Shown here: piece by piece, positions 1 through 8,127 of the stretch
Position numbering within the stretch: position 1 is the first letter of the stretch
Layout: the number at the start of each line of letters is the position of its first letter
Source: JAVBOD01 sp031551045
Lineage (GTDB): Bacteria > Bacteroidota > Bacteroidia > Bacteroidales > UBA932
Length of the DNA stretch: 12,113 nt
Assembly: GCA_031551045.1 (NCBI GenBank)
Contig: JAVBOD010000108.1
Location: 1-12,113 of the forward strand
Direction of reading: 5' to 3'
Position numbers and translations under genes: made by a program
Notes under the pieces: model-generated
The model's database searches: none
What the model was told of the DNA's origin: nothing
Seen by the model: the letters and a program-made list of their open reading frames with translations, nothing else

Positions 1-2830
1 CGAGGTCTTCGTGCAGACGGCCGCCGCCATTGAAGCGGATGTCAATCACGATGCCTTCCTTATCATTATATTTTCCTAAAATATCGGAATAAATGGAACG
101 GAAACTTTCATCGCCCATACTTTGCACGTGCACATAGCCCAGGCGTCCGCCCGACAGGCGTTCCACGTCAGCCTCGCGTTGTTTCACCCAGCGGGCGTAC
201 AGTAAATCGCCAATGCCTCTTACGGGCTTCACCACTTCGTCCCAACGTTCGCCGGTAGCGGGGTTGTAGAACGATATCAAGGTATTTTCGCCGGCTTTTT
301 TATTCAGCAAGGGGAAGTAATCTTGTTCTTTTCCTATTTTCTCGCCGTTGATTTTTTCTATAACACAACCTGCTTTCACTTTGCTTCCGGCTTTGTCGAA
401 CGGGCCTTTTTCCAGCACTTCGTCAATCAGCAAGCCGTCTTGGTCGTATGTCCACGAGAAAAGTACACCCAAATTCGCCGTAGCATCGGGATTCGAAACT
501 TGCGGCGAGTAACGTCCGCCGGTGTGCGACACGTTCAGTTCGCCTAACAGTTCGCTCAGCAACTCGGCAAAATCGAAATTATTGTTGATATGCGGCAGGA
601 ATTTCGCGTATGCCTTTTTCATCAACTCCCAATCTACGCCGTGCATCGATGTCACGTAGAAACGTTTCTGCTCTTGTGTCCACACGTGGTTGAACATGTA
701 TTCGCGCTCGGCGGCCAAGTCCAAATCCATTTGAGCCGTGTAGGAGATAGGCGTCTTTTTTCCGCCGGCCAGCCCGATTTTTTGCATGCCGCGCCCCAGC
801 AGGAATAAATTCTTACCCTCTTTGTCCAGCACCAACGGCGCGTTTCCGGCGCCTTTCACTTCAATTTTAGTTTCTTTGGTGCGGGTGTCAATCGACCACA
901 AATCGAAGCCTTTTTCAAAAGAAGCCAAATAATATAATTTATCGCCTTCCGGAGTTAGGATAGCATCGCCTAATTGCGAAGAATTCGGTGTGAGGCGCAG
1001 GATACGGTCTTCAATACCTTTGAGTTCTACGCTCATTTCCTTACCCGATTTTTTTACGGAATCTTCTTTATTGGCGGTGGTTTTCGCCTTGTCGTCCTTT
1101 GCTTTGTCGGCGGCCGGTTTGTTTTTAGCCGCTTTTTCCTCTTCCTGTAGCAGTTTGAAATCGTCTTCGCTCAGCGTGAATTTGTCGTACGCTTTTTGAT
1201 TCATGAACACAATCATCACGTCGCTGAGCGAGCCCCACGAAGCGTGGTTGCGCATGCCGTAGCGTTCCGTAGCAAACAAAATAGCATCGCCGCCCAGCAC
1301 CCATTTCGGGTTTTCGCTGCTGTAACCGCTGTTCGTCAGGTTGGTAATAGCGCCGCCTTGCGCACTTACCAATCCGATGTCCGAATAAGGTTCGTGGCGG
1401 TTAGCGGTGTAGGCAAGCGTAAACCATTTGCCGTCGGGCGACCATTGGTAATCTATCATTCCCGAAGTATTGTAGTTGATCGAGCCGTCGGTAATTTGCC
1501 GCGTTTTTTTCGCGGCGATATTGTAAACCATCAGTTTTCCGCGGTCTTCAATGAATGCGATTTCCTTTCCATCGGGCGAGTATTGCGGCAGGAAACGTTC
1601 TTTTCCGTCGGCTTTGAACAGCGGCTCTTCTTCAATGACCGTAGCGTTGAAAAAGTAAGGTTCTTCTTTGCGTGTGGTTTTGGCGGTGTACAGCGCCCAC
1701 ACGCCATCGCGTTCCGAAGCGTAAACCAGCGTTTTTCCATCGGGCGAGAAGTGTGGCATTTGTTCGTTAGCCGCTGTGTTCGTAATACGTTTGGTGTATT
1801 TGTAATCCACCGAAGTCACAAAAATCTCACCGCGCATCACCACCGCTACTTGTTTGCCGTCCGGCGATACGGAACCGCCGAAGGCGTTGCGGTTCATCAA
1901 GGCGTCGATATCGTTTTGTTTGCTTTCGCCCGTGATGTGAACGTTTAGTTTTTGCGGTTTGCCGTTGGCCGCCATCGTGTAAATTTCTCCGTCATAACTG
2001 AAGCACAGCGTACCGTTTTCGGCTATCGACAAGAAACGTACCGGATGTATTTTGAAGGTGGTTAGTTGCGAAATTTGAGCGGGATTATTCAATGGAAATG
2101 TATGTACATTATAAGTTCCCGAACGCTCGCTCAAAAAATAAACTTGCGCATTGTCGGCGCTCAATACCGGATCGGTATCTTCGCCGGCATTGGTAATCAG
2201 CGATTGAAATTTTTTAGTTGCCATATCATACATCCAAATGTCGCGTGTAACCGACGAGGTGTGATGCTTGCGGAAACGGTCTTCGCCGCCTTTACGGTCT
2301 TGGTAAATGAACTTTTTCCCGTCTTTGGTAAAGCGGATATTTTCGGCAGGCGTCGCCAGGATTTGTTCCGATCGCCCGCCTTTTACCGGTACTTGATACA
2401 ATTCGCTCATTACGCCCGACGGAAAAGCGGCGCTTTTTGCCGGCGCTTGAATTTTAGCGCCGAACACCACATATTTCGAATCAGGAGTGAAAGAGTAGGG
2501 CATTTCGTTGCCCGAATAGGTGGTTAATCGTTCGGGCGTGCCGCCGTTAACGGAAACCAAAAAAATGTCGAAATTTCCATAGCGGTTGCTGGCAAAAGCA
2601 AGGCTCTTGCTGTCGGGCGACCACACCGGCATGTAGTCATGCGCCTCGTGCATGGTCAATTGCCGGGCATCGCCTCCCGAAGCAGGAACTAAATAAATAT
2701 CGCCCTTATATGAAAAAGCGATTTGTTTGCCGTCCGGCGAAATAGCCGGATAGCGCATCCATAGCGGATTGGCTTGCGCCGCCCCTGTAAAAAGCAATAA
2801 GCAGGCAGCAACTAATTTTACTAATTTCAT
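1..2830 (-). CDS. Tricorn-like S41 peptidase, exported (3' end cut by window edge)
   Basis: The minus-strand frame is open from ATG at 2830 to the left edge, giving 943 codons with no stop. Residues 1-20 (MKLVKLVAACLLLFTGAAQA) look like a Sec signal peptide cleaved after AQA, so the protein is probably periplasmic. Residues about 22-700 carry many SPDGK-type blades, as in the TolB-like and WD40-like propellers of tricorn proteases. Residues about 562-598 are a Lys/Ala/Glu-rich, low-complexity linker. Ser768-His769 in NVSHTGGRYS match the Ser-His pair of the tricorn active site. A PDZ-like segment follows at about 790-845, then the start of the S41 core from about 890, with NGGGRLHED close to the edge. 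The nucleophilic serine region lies beyond the window. Full-length homologues are near 1070-1090 residues, so about 130 are missing. The likely role is degradation of peptides in the envelope; the substrate is unknown. The family call is firm. Confidence 0.93.
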   Translation of the reverse strand, partial: MKLVKLVAACLLLFTGAAQANPLWMRYPAISPDGKQIAFSYKGDIYLVPASGGDARQLTMHEAHDYMPVWSPDSKSLAFASNRYGNFDIFLVSVNGGTPERLTTYSGNEMPYSFTPDSKYVVFGAKIQAPAKSAAFPSGVMSELYQVPVKGGRSEQILATPAENIRFTKDGKKFIYQDRKGGEDRFRKHHTSSVTRDIWMYDMATKKFQSLITNAGEDTDPVLSADNAQVYFLSERSGTYNVHTFPLNNPAQISQLTTFKIHPVRFLSIAENGTLCFSYDGEIYTMAANGKPQKLNVHITGESKQNDIDALMNRNAFGGSVSPDGKQVAVVMRGEIFVTSVDYKYTKRITNTAANEQMPHFSPDGKTLVYASERDGVWALYTAKTTRKEEPYFFNATVIEEEPLFKADGKERFLPQYSPDGKEIAFIEDRGKLMVYNIAAKKTRQITDGSINYNTSGMIDYQWSPDGKWFTLAYTANRHEPYSDIGLVSAQGGAITNLTNSGYSSENPKWVLGGDAILFATERYGMRNHASWGSLSDVMIVFMNQKAYDKFTLSEDDFKLLQEEEKAAKNKPAADKAKDDKAKTTANKEDSVKKSGKEMSVELKGIEDRILRLTPNSSQLGDAILTPEGDKLYYLASFEKGFDLWSIDTRTKETKIEVKGAGNAPLVLDKEGKNLFLLGRGMQKIGLAGGKKTPISYTAQMDLDLAAEREYMFNHVWTQEQKRFYVTSMHGVDWELMKKAYAKFLPHINNNFDFAELLSELLGELNVSHTGGRYSPQVSNPDATANLGVLFSWTYDQDGLLIDEVLEKGPFDKAGSKVKAGCVIEKINGEKIGKEQDYFPLLNKKAGENTLISFYNPATGERWDEVVKPVRGIGDLLYARWVKQREADVERLSGGRLGYVHVQSMGDESFRSIYSDILGKYNDKEGIVIDIRFNGGGRLHEDL

Positions 2831-2867
2831 GTGTGTATTTTTGATAAACTATTTTGAAAATTACTGT

Positions 2868-2883
2868 TTGGTTTAAATACCAA
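2868..2883. promoter_or_regulatory. Imperfect palindrome upstream of the protease gene
   Basis: TTGGTTTAAATACCAA pairs at 14 of 16 positions with its own reverse complement and lies 38-53 bases upstream of the protease ATG. This is where an operator would be expected, overlapping a possible promoter. On the minus strand a TAATTTTC just downstream is one base off the Bacteroidota TAnnTTTG box. No regulator can be named and chance is a real alternative in such A/T-rich DNA. Confidence 0.25.
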
Positions 2884-2981
2884 TTAATGCAAAAATAAAA
2901 TGTTTTGGCCGATAAAGGAAATAATGTTATTAACAATAGGAGACAAAGGTAAAAGGGTGAAAGGGTAAAAAGGTTAGGTGA

Positions 2982-3128
2982 CTTGTCATTCTGAACGAAG
3001 TGAAGAATCTGTAAATGCGACAAGGGTAAAAAGATAAAACGCCATCATGGCTCCAATATCCAAAATTTGAGATTGCCTTGCTCTACAGCAATGATTAGGA
3101 GATTCTTCACTTCGTTCAGAATGTCAAG
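2982..3128. repeat. Long inverted repeat with 29-bp arms (GAACGAAGTGAAGAATCT family)
   Basis: The left arm 2982-3010 and right arm 3100-3128 are reverse complements at 28 of 29 positions, with an 89-base spacer. The core word is GAACGAAGTGAAGAATCT. It lies between two divergent genes, so it cannot serve as a transcription terminator for either. It looks like a pair of dispersed palindromic repeats in opposite orientation. The spacer contains GAGATTGC and GCAATGA (about 3070-3094), perhaps a worn copy of the other repeat family found in this window. Confidence 0.8.
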
Positions 3129-3159
3129 AGGGGCGACAACAAAGGTGAAATATTTTTTG

Positions 3160-3167
3160 TACTTTTG
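3160..3167 (+). promoter_or_regulatory. Putative -7 box for the YfcC-family gene
   Basis: TACTTTTG fits the Bacteroidota housekeeping -7 consensus TAnnTTTG exactly. It would start transcription about 30 bases before the ATG at 3203. No convincing TTTG -33 box is seen at the usual distance, which lowers confidence. Confidence 0.4.
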
Positions 3168-3202
3168 TTTCATCAAGTTTATAAAAATTCCTTTCACCGG
3201 AA

Positions 3203-4834
3203 ATGAAGAAAAAAACGCCGTTCGATATCAATGCTAAGGGATTAAAAATTCCCCATACATTTACCATTGTCTTCTTTATATTGCTGGCGGCGGCCGTGCT
3301 CACCTGGATTATTCCCGGCGGCGAATATGTACGTCAAACGCAGGATGTGAACGGCGTGGAGCGCAGCATCGTCGTGCCCGATTCGTATCATCCGGTGGAA
3401 CGCGCTCCGCAGACATGGCAGGTGCTGTCGGCTTTCTTTCGTGGTTTTGTCGATAAAGCCGATATCATTATTTTTATTTTGATAGTGGGCGGCGCTTTTT
3501 GGATGCTCAACCAAAGCCGCGCCATCGAAGTGGGTATGGCGGCTTTCCTGCGGTGGTCGCAACGTGTCGGGCGATTTCGTTTGGTGCGGGTATTGGGTGT
3601 AAACAACCTCATTCTATCCCTTATATTCATCGTTTTTAGCCTGTTCGGCGCGGTCTTCGGCATGAGTGAAGAAACCATTGCCTTTGTCGTGATTTTTGTG
3701 CCGCTGGCCGTTTCAATGGGCTACGATTCCATTGTAGGATTGGGTATTTGCTACATGGCGGCGCATATCGGTTTTTCGGGCGCCATGCTCAACCCGTTTA
3801 CTATTGGCATTGCACAAGGCATTGCCGGATTGCCGTTGTTTTCGGGCTTGGAATATCGTTTCATCTGTTGGATTATTTTGACGGCAGTGGGTTTGACGCT
3901 TTTGTTGCTGTACGCGCGCCGTGTAAAGAAAAATCCGCAGAAATCGTTGGTCTATAAGTTCGATAATTACTGGCGGCAGCGCTTGGCCAAAGAAAAAAGC
4001 GACGAGCAAAGCTATCATACGCCGCGTGCTGCCTGGTTCACATGGATTTTCCTTTCGGCCGTGGCTATTGCCATAGCGTGTTATTATCCGCTTACCACTA
4101 TTGAAATCGGTGCGTCGGCATTTACGTTTCCGGCGCTTCCTATATTGGCCGGTTTATTTGTTCTTGTTGGAATTGTTGCCTTGCGTAAATCGGGACACTT
4201 CTTTATTCTTACCATCTTATTCTTCACCATTTTTTATTTGGTGATAGGCGTGTTGGGCTACGGTTGGTATGTGATGGAAATCGCCACGCTGTTTTTGGCG
4301 ATGGGCTTATCGGCGGCTATGGCTTCCGGCGCCCGTGCCGATGCCATGGCCAAATCGTTCCTCGAAGGTGCCAAGGATATCCTGAATCCGGCGTTAATCG
4401 TGGGATTGGCAAGTGGTATCATTGTCGTCATGCAGGACGGAAAAATTATCGACACCATTCTCTACGGTGTTTCGCAAGCCATGTCCGGAGTAGGAGAGGT
4501 CGCTTCGGTCGGGCTGATGTACGTATTCCAAACGGCGCTGAATCTGATTATGCCGTCCGGCTCGGCCAAGGCGGCGCTTACCATGCCGCTCATGTCGCAA
4601 TTAGCCGATTTGATTCACGTGTCGCGGCAAACCACGGTGTTGGCCTTTCAGTTCGGCGATGGTTTCACGAATATGATAACGCCCACGTCGGGCGTGTTGC
4701 TCGGCTGCCTCGGCATGGCTAAGATTCCTTATACCGTGTGGGTTCGGTGGGTGTTCAAATATATTTTATTGTTTATTACCTTGGGATTTTTGTTGCTATT
4801 GCCAACAATTTTCTTTCCGTTGAATGGGTTTTAG
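3203..4834 (+). CDS. YfcC-family inner-membrane transporter (C4-dicarboxylate anaerobic carrier superfamily)
   Basis: The product is 543 residues and strongly hydrophobic, with about 12 membrane segments. The first is at about 16-38 and further ones follow to the C-terminus. A charged loop at about 235-270 (RRVKKNPQK onward) separates the two halves. The most telling signatures are MPSGSAKAALTMPLM at about 450-464 and FQFGDGFTNMITPTSG at about 482-497; both are typical of YfcC proteins, related to DcuC-type carriers. The length is close to the family norm of about 500-540. The ATG at 3203 is followed directly by a short basic cytoplasmic tail and the first membrane segment, so this start is sound. 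The substrate cannot be read from the sequence; the superfamily includes dicarboxylate and amino-acid or peptide-type carriers. It appears monocistronic: it has its own -7 box upstream and a structured repeat element downstream. Confidence 0.9.
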   Translation: MKKKTPFDINAKGLKIPHTFTIVFFILLAAAVLTWIIPGGEYVRQTQDVNGVERSIVVPDSYHPVERAPQTWQVLSAFFRGFVDKADIIIFILIVGGAFWMLNQSRAIEVGMAAFLRWSQRVGRFRLVRVLGVNNLILSLIFIVFSLFGAVFGMSEETIAFVVIFVPLAVSMGYDSIVGLGICYMAAHIGFSGAMLNPFTIGIAQGIAGLPLFSGLEYRFICWIILTAVGLTLLLLYARRVKKNPQKSLVYKFDNYWRQRLAKEKSDEQSYHTPRAAWFTWIFLSAVAIAIACYYPLTTIEIGASAFTFPALPILAGLFVLVGIVALRKSGHFFILTILFFTIFYLVIGVLGYGWYVMEIATLFLAMGLSAAMASGARADAMAKSFLEGAKDILNPALIVGLASGIIVVMQDGKIIDTILYGVSQAMSGVGEVASVGLMYVFQTALNLIMPSGSAKAALTMPLMSQLADLIHVSRQTTVLAFQFGDGFTNMITPTSGVLLGCLGMAKIPYTVWVRWVFKYILLFITLGFLLLLPTIFFPLNGF

Positions 4835-5058
4835 GATATGTATAATTTTAGACAAATACAGGCTGAAAGCCTGAAAAGCAATAGCGTGGGGCAATGCCCT
4901 ACGGCCGAAAAAGCACCATGCTCTTTCGCGCGGGATGCAGCCTGTTTTTCAAAGAACGGATTCTTCTCCGCGCGATGTATATTCTCATCTTGTTTTCGTA
5001 GGGCGTTGCCCCACACTATTGCTGTAGCCCCTTTGGGGCGCTAAATACCTATAAAAAT
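4835..5058. repeat. Structured intergenic repeat element with nested inverted repeats
   Basis: Outer arms 4878-4903 and 4997-5022 are 26 bases each and complementary at 24 positions (core GTGGGGCAA). Within the 93-base spacer, TCGCGCGG (4926-4933) pairs with CCGCGCGA (4968-4975). Just outside the right arm, GCCCC-TTT-GGGGC (5027-5039) forms a perfect 5-bp hairpin. The element fills almost the whole gap between two plus-strand genes. A 68-codon frame crosses it, but its translation merely reads the repeat and has no protein-like features. It may act as a terminator or attenuator for the upstream transporter, or be an immobile copy of a dispersed MITE-like sequence; no U-tract follows the hairpin. 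Confidence 0.75.
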
Positions 5059-7992
5059 ATGAATTCCTCTTTCTTAGACATAGTAGCCCGCGATTTATAC
5101 ATTCGTTACGGCAAGCAGATGAGCGAATTATGCTTAATTTTTCCAAATCGCCGCGCCCGTTTGTTTTTTGCTAAAAGCCTTTCGCGCATTATCTCCGAGC
5201 CGCTGTGGCAACCGGCTTACAGCACGATGGACGATTTTGTGAAACAAGCGGTTGACTTGCAAGCGGCCGACAATTTCCCCCTGCTTTTAACACTCTACGA
5301 GAGCTATAAGTCCGTGCGGCAGACCGACGAGCCGTTCGACCGCTTCTATTATTGGGGAAGCATGATGCTCTACGACTTCGATACCCTTGATAAATACCGT
5401 GTTAATGCACAGGCCTTGTTTACTAATTTACAGCATCAAAAAGCATTGGAAGGCGATTTTTCGTTTTTGGATGAAGACCAATTGGCGGCTATCCGCCGTT
5501 TTTGGGAAAGTTTTCAACCGGAAGGTAAAAGCACGTTGCAACAGCAATTTATCGAAATCTGGGAGATTCTGCTGCCTGTTTATAACGATTTCCGGCAACG
5601 GTTGATGCAGCAGAAAATAGCTTATGAAGGTATGATTTACAGACTATTAGCTGAGCAACTAGAATCAAATTCCATCATTGCGAGGAGGAACGACGAAGCA
5701 ATCTTCAACCAAGCGACCCCGTCATTGCAGGCGAAGCGAAGCAATCTCCAACTAGAAAACACCCGTTATATTTTCATCGGCTTTAACGCCCTGAACGAGT
5801 GCGAGAAAACACTATTCCGTTACCTCCAGCGACAAGGCCGGGCGGAATTCTATTGGGACTATGATGCTTATTACCTGAATGATACGCAACAGGAAGCCGG
5901 CTGGTTCCTGCGCGAGAATATGCGCGAATTTCCATCTTCATTGGAAAATGCTGATTTTTCGAATTTTAAGGATGAAAAAAACATCAACATCATTGCAGCG
6001 CCTTCCGATGCTGTGCAAACAAAGCTGGTTTACAACATATTAAGCGATATGAGCGCGGCGGCCGATGTAACTACAGCCGTGGTATTAGCTGATGAACAAT
6101 TACTTATCCCTTTGTTGCACACGCTTCCCTCCGCTGCGCCTAACATTAATGTTACGATGGGGTATCCCATACGAAATAGCGCTTTTTTTTCCTTGCTCTT
6201 ACTGCTGCTGAAGCTACTTCGGAATGCCAAAAGCGGTTCCGGAAACAGCCAGCGCTTCTATTATGCAGACCTGTTGGCGGTTTTGCATCATCCATATATT
6301 AAAATTATTGATAATCAAAATATTGAAAAAGAATTAAACAATATAGTTTCTTTTAATAACATTTATGTTTCTAAATATAAATATATTGAAAATCAATATT
6401 TAGTGAGTTTATTTGAAAAGCCGGAAAATTTTTCTCAACTGACCGAAAAGCTCATTAATTTATTGGAAGAGATTGAGCGAAAAGCCGCTTCCTATGGGAA
6501 TGATATAATACTATCTTGCTATCTTCAACACGGTATCCGGCGTTTGCTGATACTGAAAAAAGCCATGGACGAAAGCGCTGTCGAAATTTCTTTGCCGGTT
6601 TATATCAGCGTGCTGCAAAGTCACTTGCAACACGAAACCATTCCTTTTACCGGCGAGCCGCTGATTGGCTTACAGGTTTTAGGCTTATTGGAAACCCGTT
6701 GTCTTGATTTTGAGAATGTTGTGCTACTTTCGGCCAACGAAGGGATTTTACCCAAATCGCTGAATGCTCCTTCATTTATTCCATACAATTTACGTAAGGG
6801 TTTTGGTATTCCGGCCATTGAGCAGCACGAGGCGGTGTATGCCTATTATTTTTATCGCTTACTGCAACGTGCTAAACGTATAACCTTGGTTTACAATACA
6901 AAAACGGATGAAGCGCGAAGCGGCGAGGCCAGCCGCTACTTGTTGCAGTTGAAACTGGAATCGGGACATCGTGTACAGGAACAAAGCGTGGCATTCGATA
7001 TGGGTATCGACACGCCCGAGGAAATCTCCGTGGCGAAAACGCCGGAAATTGTAACGGCGCTTGCTGATTATTTCAATGTTGAAAAAGCAAAACTCTTTTC
7101 TCCCAGCGCTTTAAATACCTATATAGCTTGTCCGCTCCAATTTTATTATAAATATGTGGCGCGTATCAAAGAGCCTGAAATGGTTGAAGATGATATAAAT
7201 AATCAATTATTGGGAAAAGTCTTGCATGCTTCGATGGAAAGACTTTATATACCATTGATTCGTAAATCTCTTTCAATTAATGATTTGCAATTACTCCTTG
7301 AAGATGAATGGCGATTGGATGAAGCGGTCAACCAATCCATTGCCAATGTATTTTTTGATGCCGACGCCTTGCCCGACGATGCTATGGAAGATGGTAAAAT
7401 GCTCATCTTAAAAAATGTAGTAAAAAAATATGTAAGGCAAGTATTGCAAATTGATCGGCACCTTATACCTTTTGCGGTGGAAGATTTGGAATGCACTATT
7501 CAGCAGCCGGTTACGTTTACCGTTGAGGGACAAGAGCGGACAATTACAGCGGGCGGCATTATCGACCGGATGGACCGGGTGGGAGACACGCTGCGCATTG
7601 TAGATTACAAAACGACTACGGCCGGGGCACGCAAAGAAAAAAGCACGATGCCCTCGTTGGAGGCTTTATTTGATTCCGAGGAAAAACTGCAACGCAAAGA
7701 AATGTTGCAAGCCGTTTTCTATGCCGTGTTGCTGAAACAGCAGCAGCCGGCACAGAATATCAAGCCCTTGCTCTATTTCCTGCACGATGCCTTCGAAGAA
7801 AACGCCAATTTTTCACTCGTAGATGCTTCGTCGGGCTTACAGATTGACGATGTAGCCGACTATGTGTCGCCGTTTATGGAAGCTTTGCGACACACTTTAG
7901 TAAAAATTTTTGATAACCAAACACCTTTTACGCAGACCAAAGACGAAAAGATATGCCGGTATTGTCCGTATAAGTTATTGTGTAATAGATGA
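5059..7992 (+). CDS. AddB-like PD-(D/E)XK nuclease with C-terminal Fe-S cluster, carrying a 31-codon in-frame insertion
   Basis: This 977-residue protein resembles the AddB-type partners of AddAB double-strand-break repair nucleases found in Bacteroidota. The N-terminus (LIFPNRRARLFF at about 27-38) lies where a helicase-like fold begins but shows no Walker A motif. The C-terminal nuclease domain begins at about 680 with SALNTYIACPLQFYYKY. Cys691 together with Cys966, Cys969 and Cys975 (CRYCPYKLLC) gives the four-cysteine Fe-S arrangement of AddB and Cas4-like nucleases. Asp836 and Asp849-Tyr-Lys851 are the PD-(D/E)XK catalytic residues. The expected role is 5'-strand degradation during recombinational repair, with a UvrD-like AddA partner not in this window. 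Residues 203-233 are foreign: two palindromic repeat units flanked by a duplicated Gln-Leu-Glu. The ATG at 5059 begins a sensible fold; no strong ribosome-binding site is seen. Confidence 0.88.
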   Translation: MNSSFLDIVARDLYIRYGKQMSELCLIFPNRRARLFFAKSLSRIISEPLWQPAYSTMDDFVKQAVDLQAADNFPLLLTLYESYKSVRQTDEPFDRFYYWGSMMLYDFDTLDKYRVNAQALFTNLQHQKALEGDFSFLDEDQLAAIRRFWESFQPEGKSTLQQQFIEIWEILLPVYNDFRQRLMQQKIAYEGMIYRLLAEQLESNSIIARRNDEAIFNQATPSLQAKRSNLQLENTRYIFIGFNALNECEKTLFRYLQRQGRAEFYWDYDAYYLNDTQQEAGWFLRENMREFPSSLENADFSNFKDEKNINIIAAPSDAVQTKLVYNILSDMSAAADVTTAVVLADEQLLIPLLHTLPSAAPNINVTMGYPIRNSAFFSLLLLLLKLLRNAKSGSGNSQRFYYADLLAVLHHPYIKIIDNQNIEKELNNIVSFNNIYVSKYKYIENQYLVSLFEKPENFSQLTEKLINLLEEIERKAASYGNDIILSCYLQHGIRRLLILKKAMDESAVEISLPVYISVLQSHLQHETIPFTGEPLIGLQVLGLLETRCLDFENVVLLSANEGILPKSLNAPSFIPYNLRKGFGIPAIEQHEAVYAYYFYRLLQRAKRITLVYNTKTDEARSGEASRYLLQLKLESGHRVQEQSVAFDMGIDTPEEISVAKTPEIVTALADYFNVEKAKLFSPSALNTYIACPLQFYYKYVARIKEPEMVEDDINNQLLGKVLHASMERLYIPLIRKSLSINDLQLLLEDEWRLDEAVNQSIANVFFDADALPDDAMEDGKMLILKNVVKKYVRQVLQIDRHLIPFAVEDLECTIQQPVTFTVEGQERTITAGGIIDRMDRVGDTLRIVDYKTTTAGARKEKSTMPSLEALFDSEEKLQRKEMLQAVFYAVLLKQQQPAQNIKPLLYFLHDAFEENANFSLVDASSGLQIDDVADYVSPFMEALRHTLVKIFDNQTPFTQTKDEKICRYCPYKLLCNR
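5656..5757. repeat. Perfect 9-bp direct repeats (CAACTAGAA) flanking the insertion: probable target-site duplication
   Basis: CAACTAGAA occurs at 5656-5664 and again at 5749-5757, exactly 93 bases (31 codons) apart and in the same reading frame. It encodes Gln-Leu-Glu at residues 200-202 and 231-233. Removing one copy plus the intervening 84 bases would join AEQLE directly to NTRYIFIGFNAL, restoring an uninterrupted protein. This is what a transposition-type target duplication predicts. Confidence 0.8.
5665..5748. mobile_element. 84-bp in-frame palindromic-repeat insertion inside the nuclease gene
   Basis: The insert carries two head-to-tail units: 5675-5704 (TCATTGCGAGGAGG through GAAGCAATCT) and 5721-5747 (GTCATTGCAGG through GCGAAGCAATCT). 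Each begins with ATTGC and ends with GCAAT, so each is terminally palindromic. Together with the 9-bp duplication it adds 93 bases and keeps the frame open. It encodes the peptide SIIARRNDEAI and, later, PSLQAKRSNLQ. It carries no transposase, so it would have to be mobilised in trans or spread by another route. Confidence 0.8.
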
Positions 7993-8049
7993 TTTGTGAA
8001 AAATAGAAGATGCCGGCATTTTATCTGACTCCAGTTCTCTCTTCTCGTG

Positions 8050-8067
8050 ATATAAATTTATTTATAT
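8050..8067. repeat. A/T-rich inverted repeat upstream of the sigma-54 promoter
   Basis: ATATAAA (8050-8056), spacer TTTA, TTTATAT (8061-8067) form a perfect 7-bp inverted repeat centred about 55 bases before the -24 element. It could be an upstream activator site or merely base-composition noise; enhancer-binding proteins often bind farther upstream. Confidence 0.2.
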
Positions 8068-8110
8068 AATAATAAATCAATTACATGATTTTTTAAGGTG
8101 CGTTTATAGT

Positions 8111-8127
8111 TTGGCACACTTGTTGTT
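8111..8127 (+). promoter_or_regulatory. Sigma-54 (RpoN) -24/-12 promoter
   Basis: TTGGCACACTTGTTGTT matches the consensus YTGGCACGnnnnTTGCW at every defined position but two: A for the G after GGCAC, and T for the C of the -12 GC. The GG (8113-8114) and the -12 G (8125) have the required spacing. Predicted transcription starts near 8138, about 21 bases before the ATG at 8159, a natural leader length. The match was found by eye. Confidence 0.6.

Larger units (their letters stand above)
2831..3202. other. Divergent intergenic region, 372 bases
   Basis: This region separates the divergently transcribed protease and YfcC-family genes, so both promoters must lie here. It holds a 16-bp imperfect palindrome close to the protease start (2868-2883, TTGGTTTAAATACCAA), a G/A-rich stretch of GGGTAAAA/GGGTGAAA-like words (about 2946-2974, with another copy near 3024-3036), a long inverted repeat (2982-3128) and a -7 box for the transporter. 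An open frame reading leftward through 3023-2706 consists of the repeat plus promoter DNA and is not regarded as a gene. Confidence 0.7.

Noticed and set aside
1196..1948. 250-codon plus-strand open frame
   Set aside because: It is antisense to the tricorn-like protease, whose frame shows clear propeller motifs throughout. The plus-strand product has no recognisable domain.
2706..3023. 105-codon minus-strand open frame
   Set aside because: It starts in the inverted repeat (ILHFVQNDK is translated repeat), crosses the promoter region and overlaps the protease start in another frame.
4838..5044. 68-codon plus-strand open frame after the transporter
   Set aside because: It lies wholly within the nested inverted-repeat element and its sequence merely reads the repeat arms.
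7993..8030. Terminator after the nuclease gene around ATGCCGGCATTTT
   Set aside because: The palindrome has no room for a loop beyond a 3-bp stem, so a stable hairpin is unlikely.
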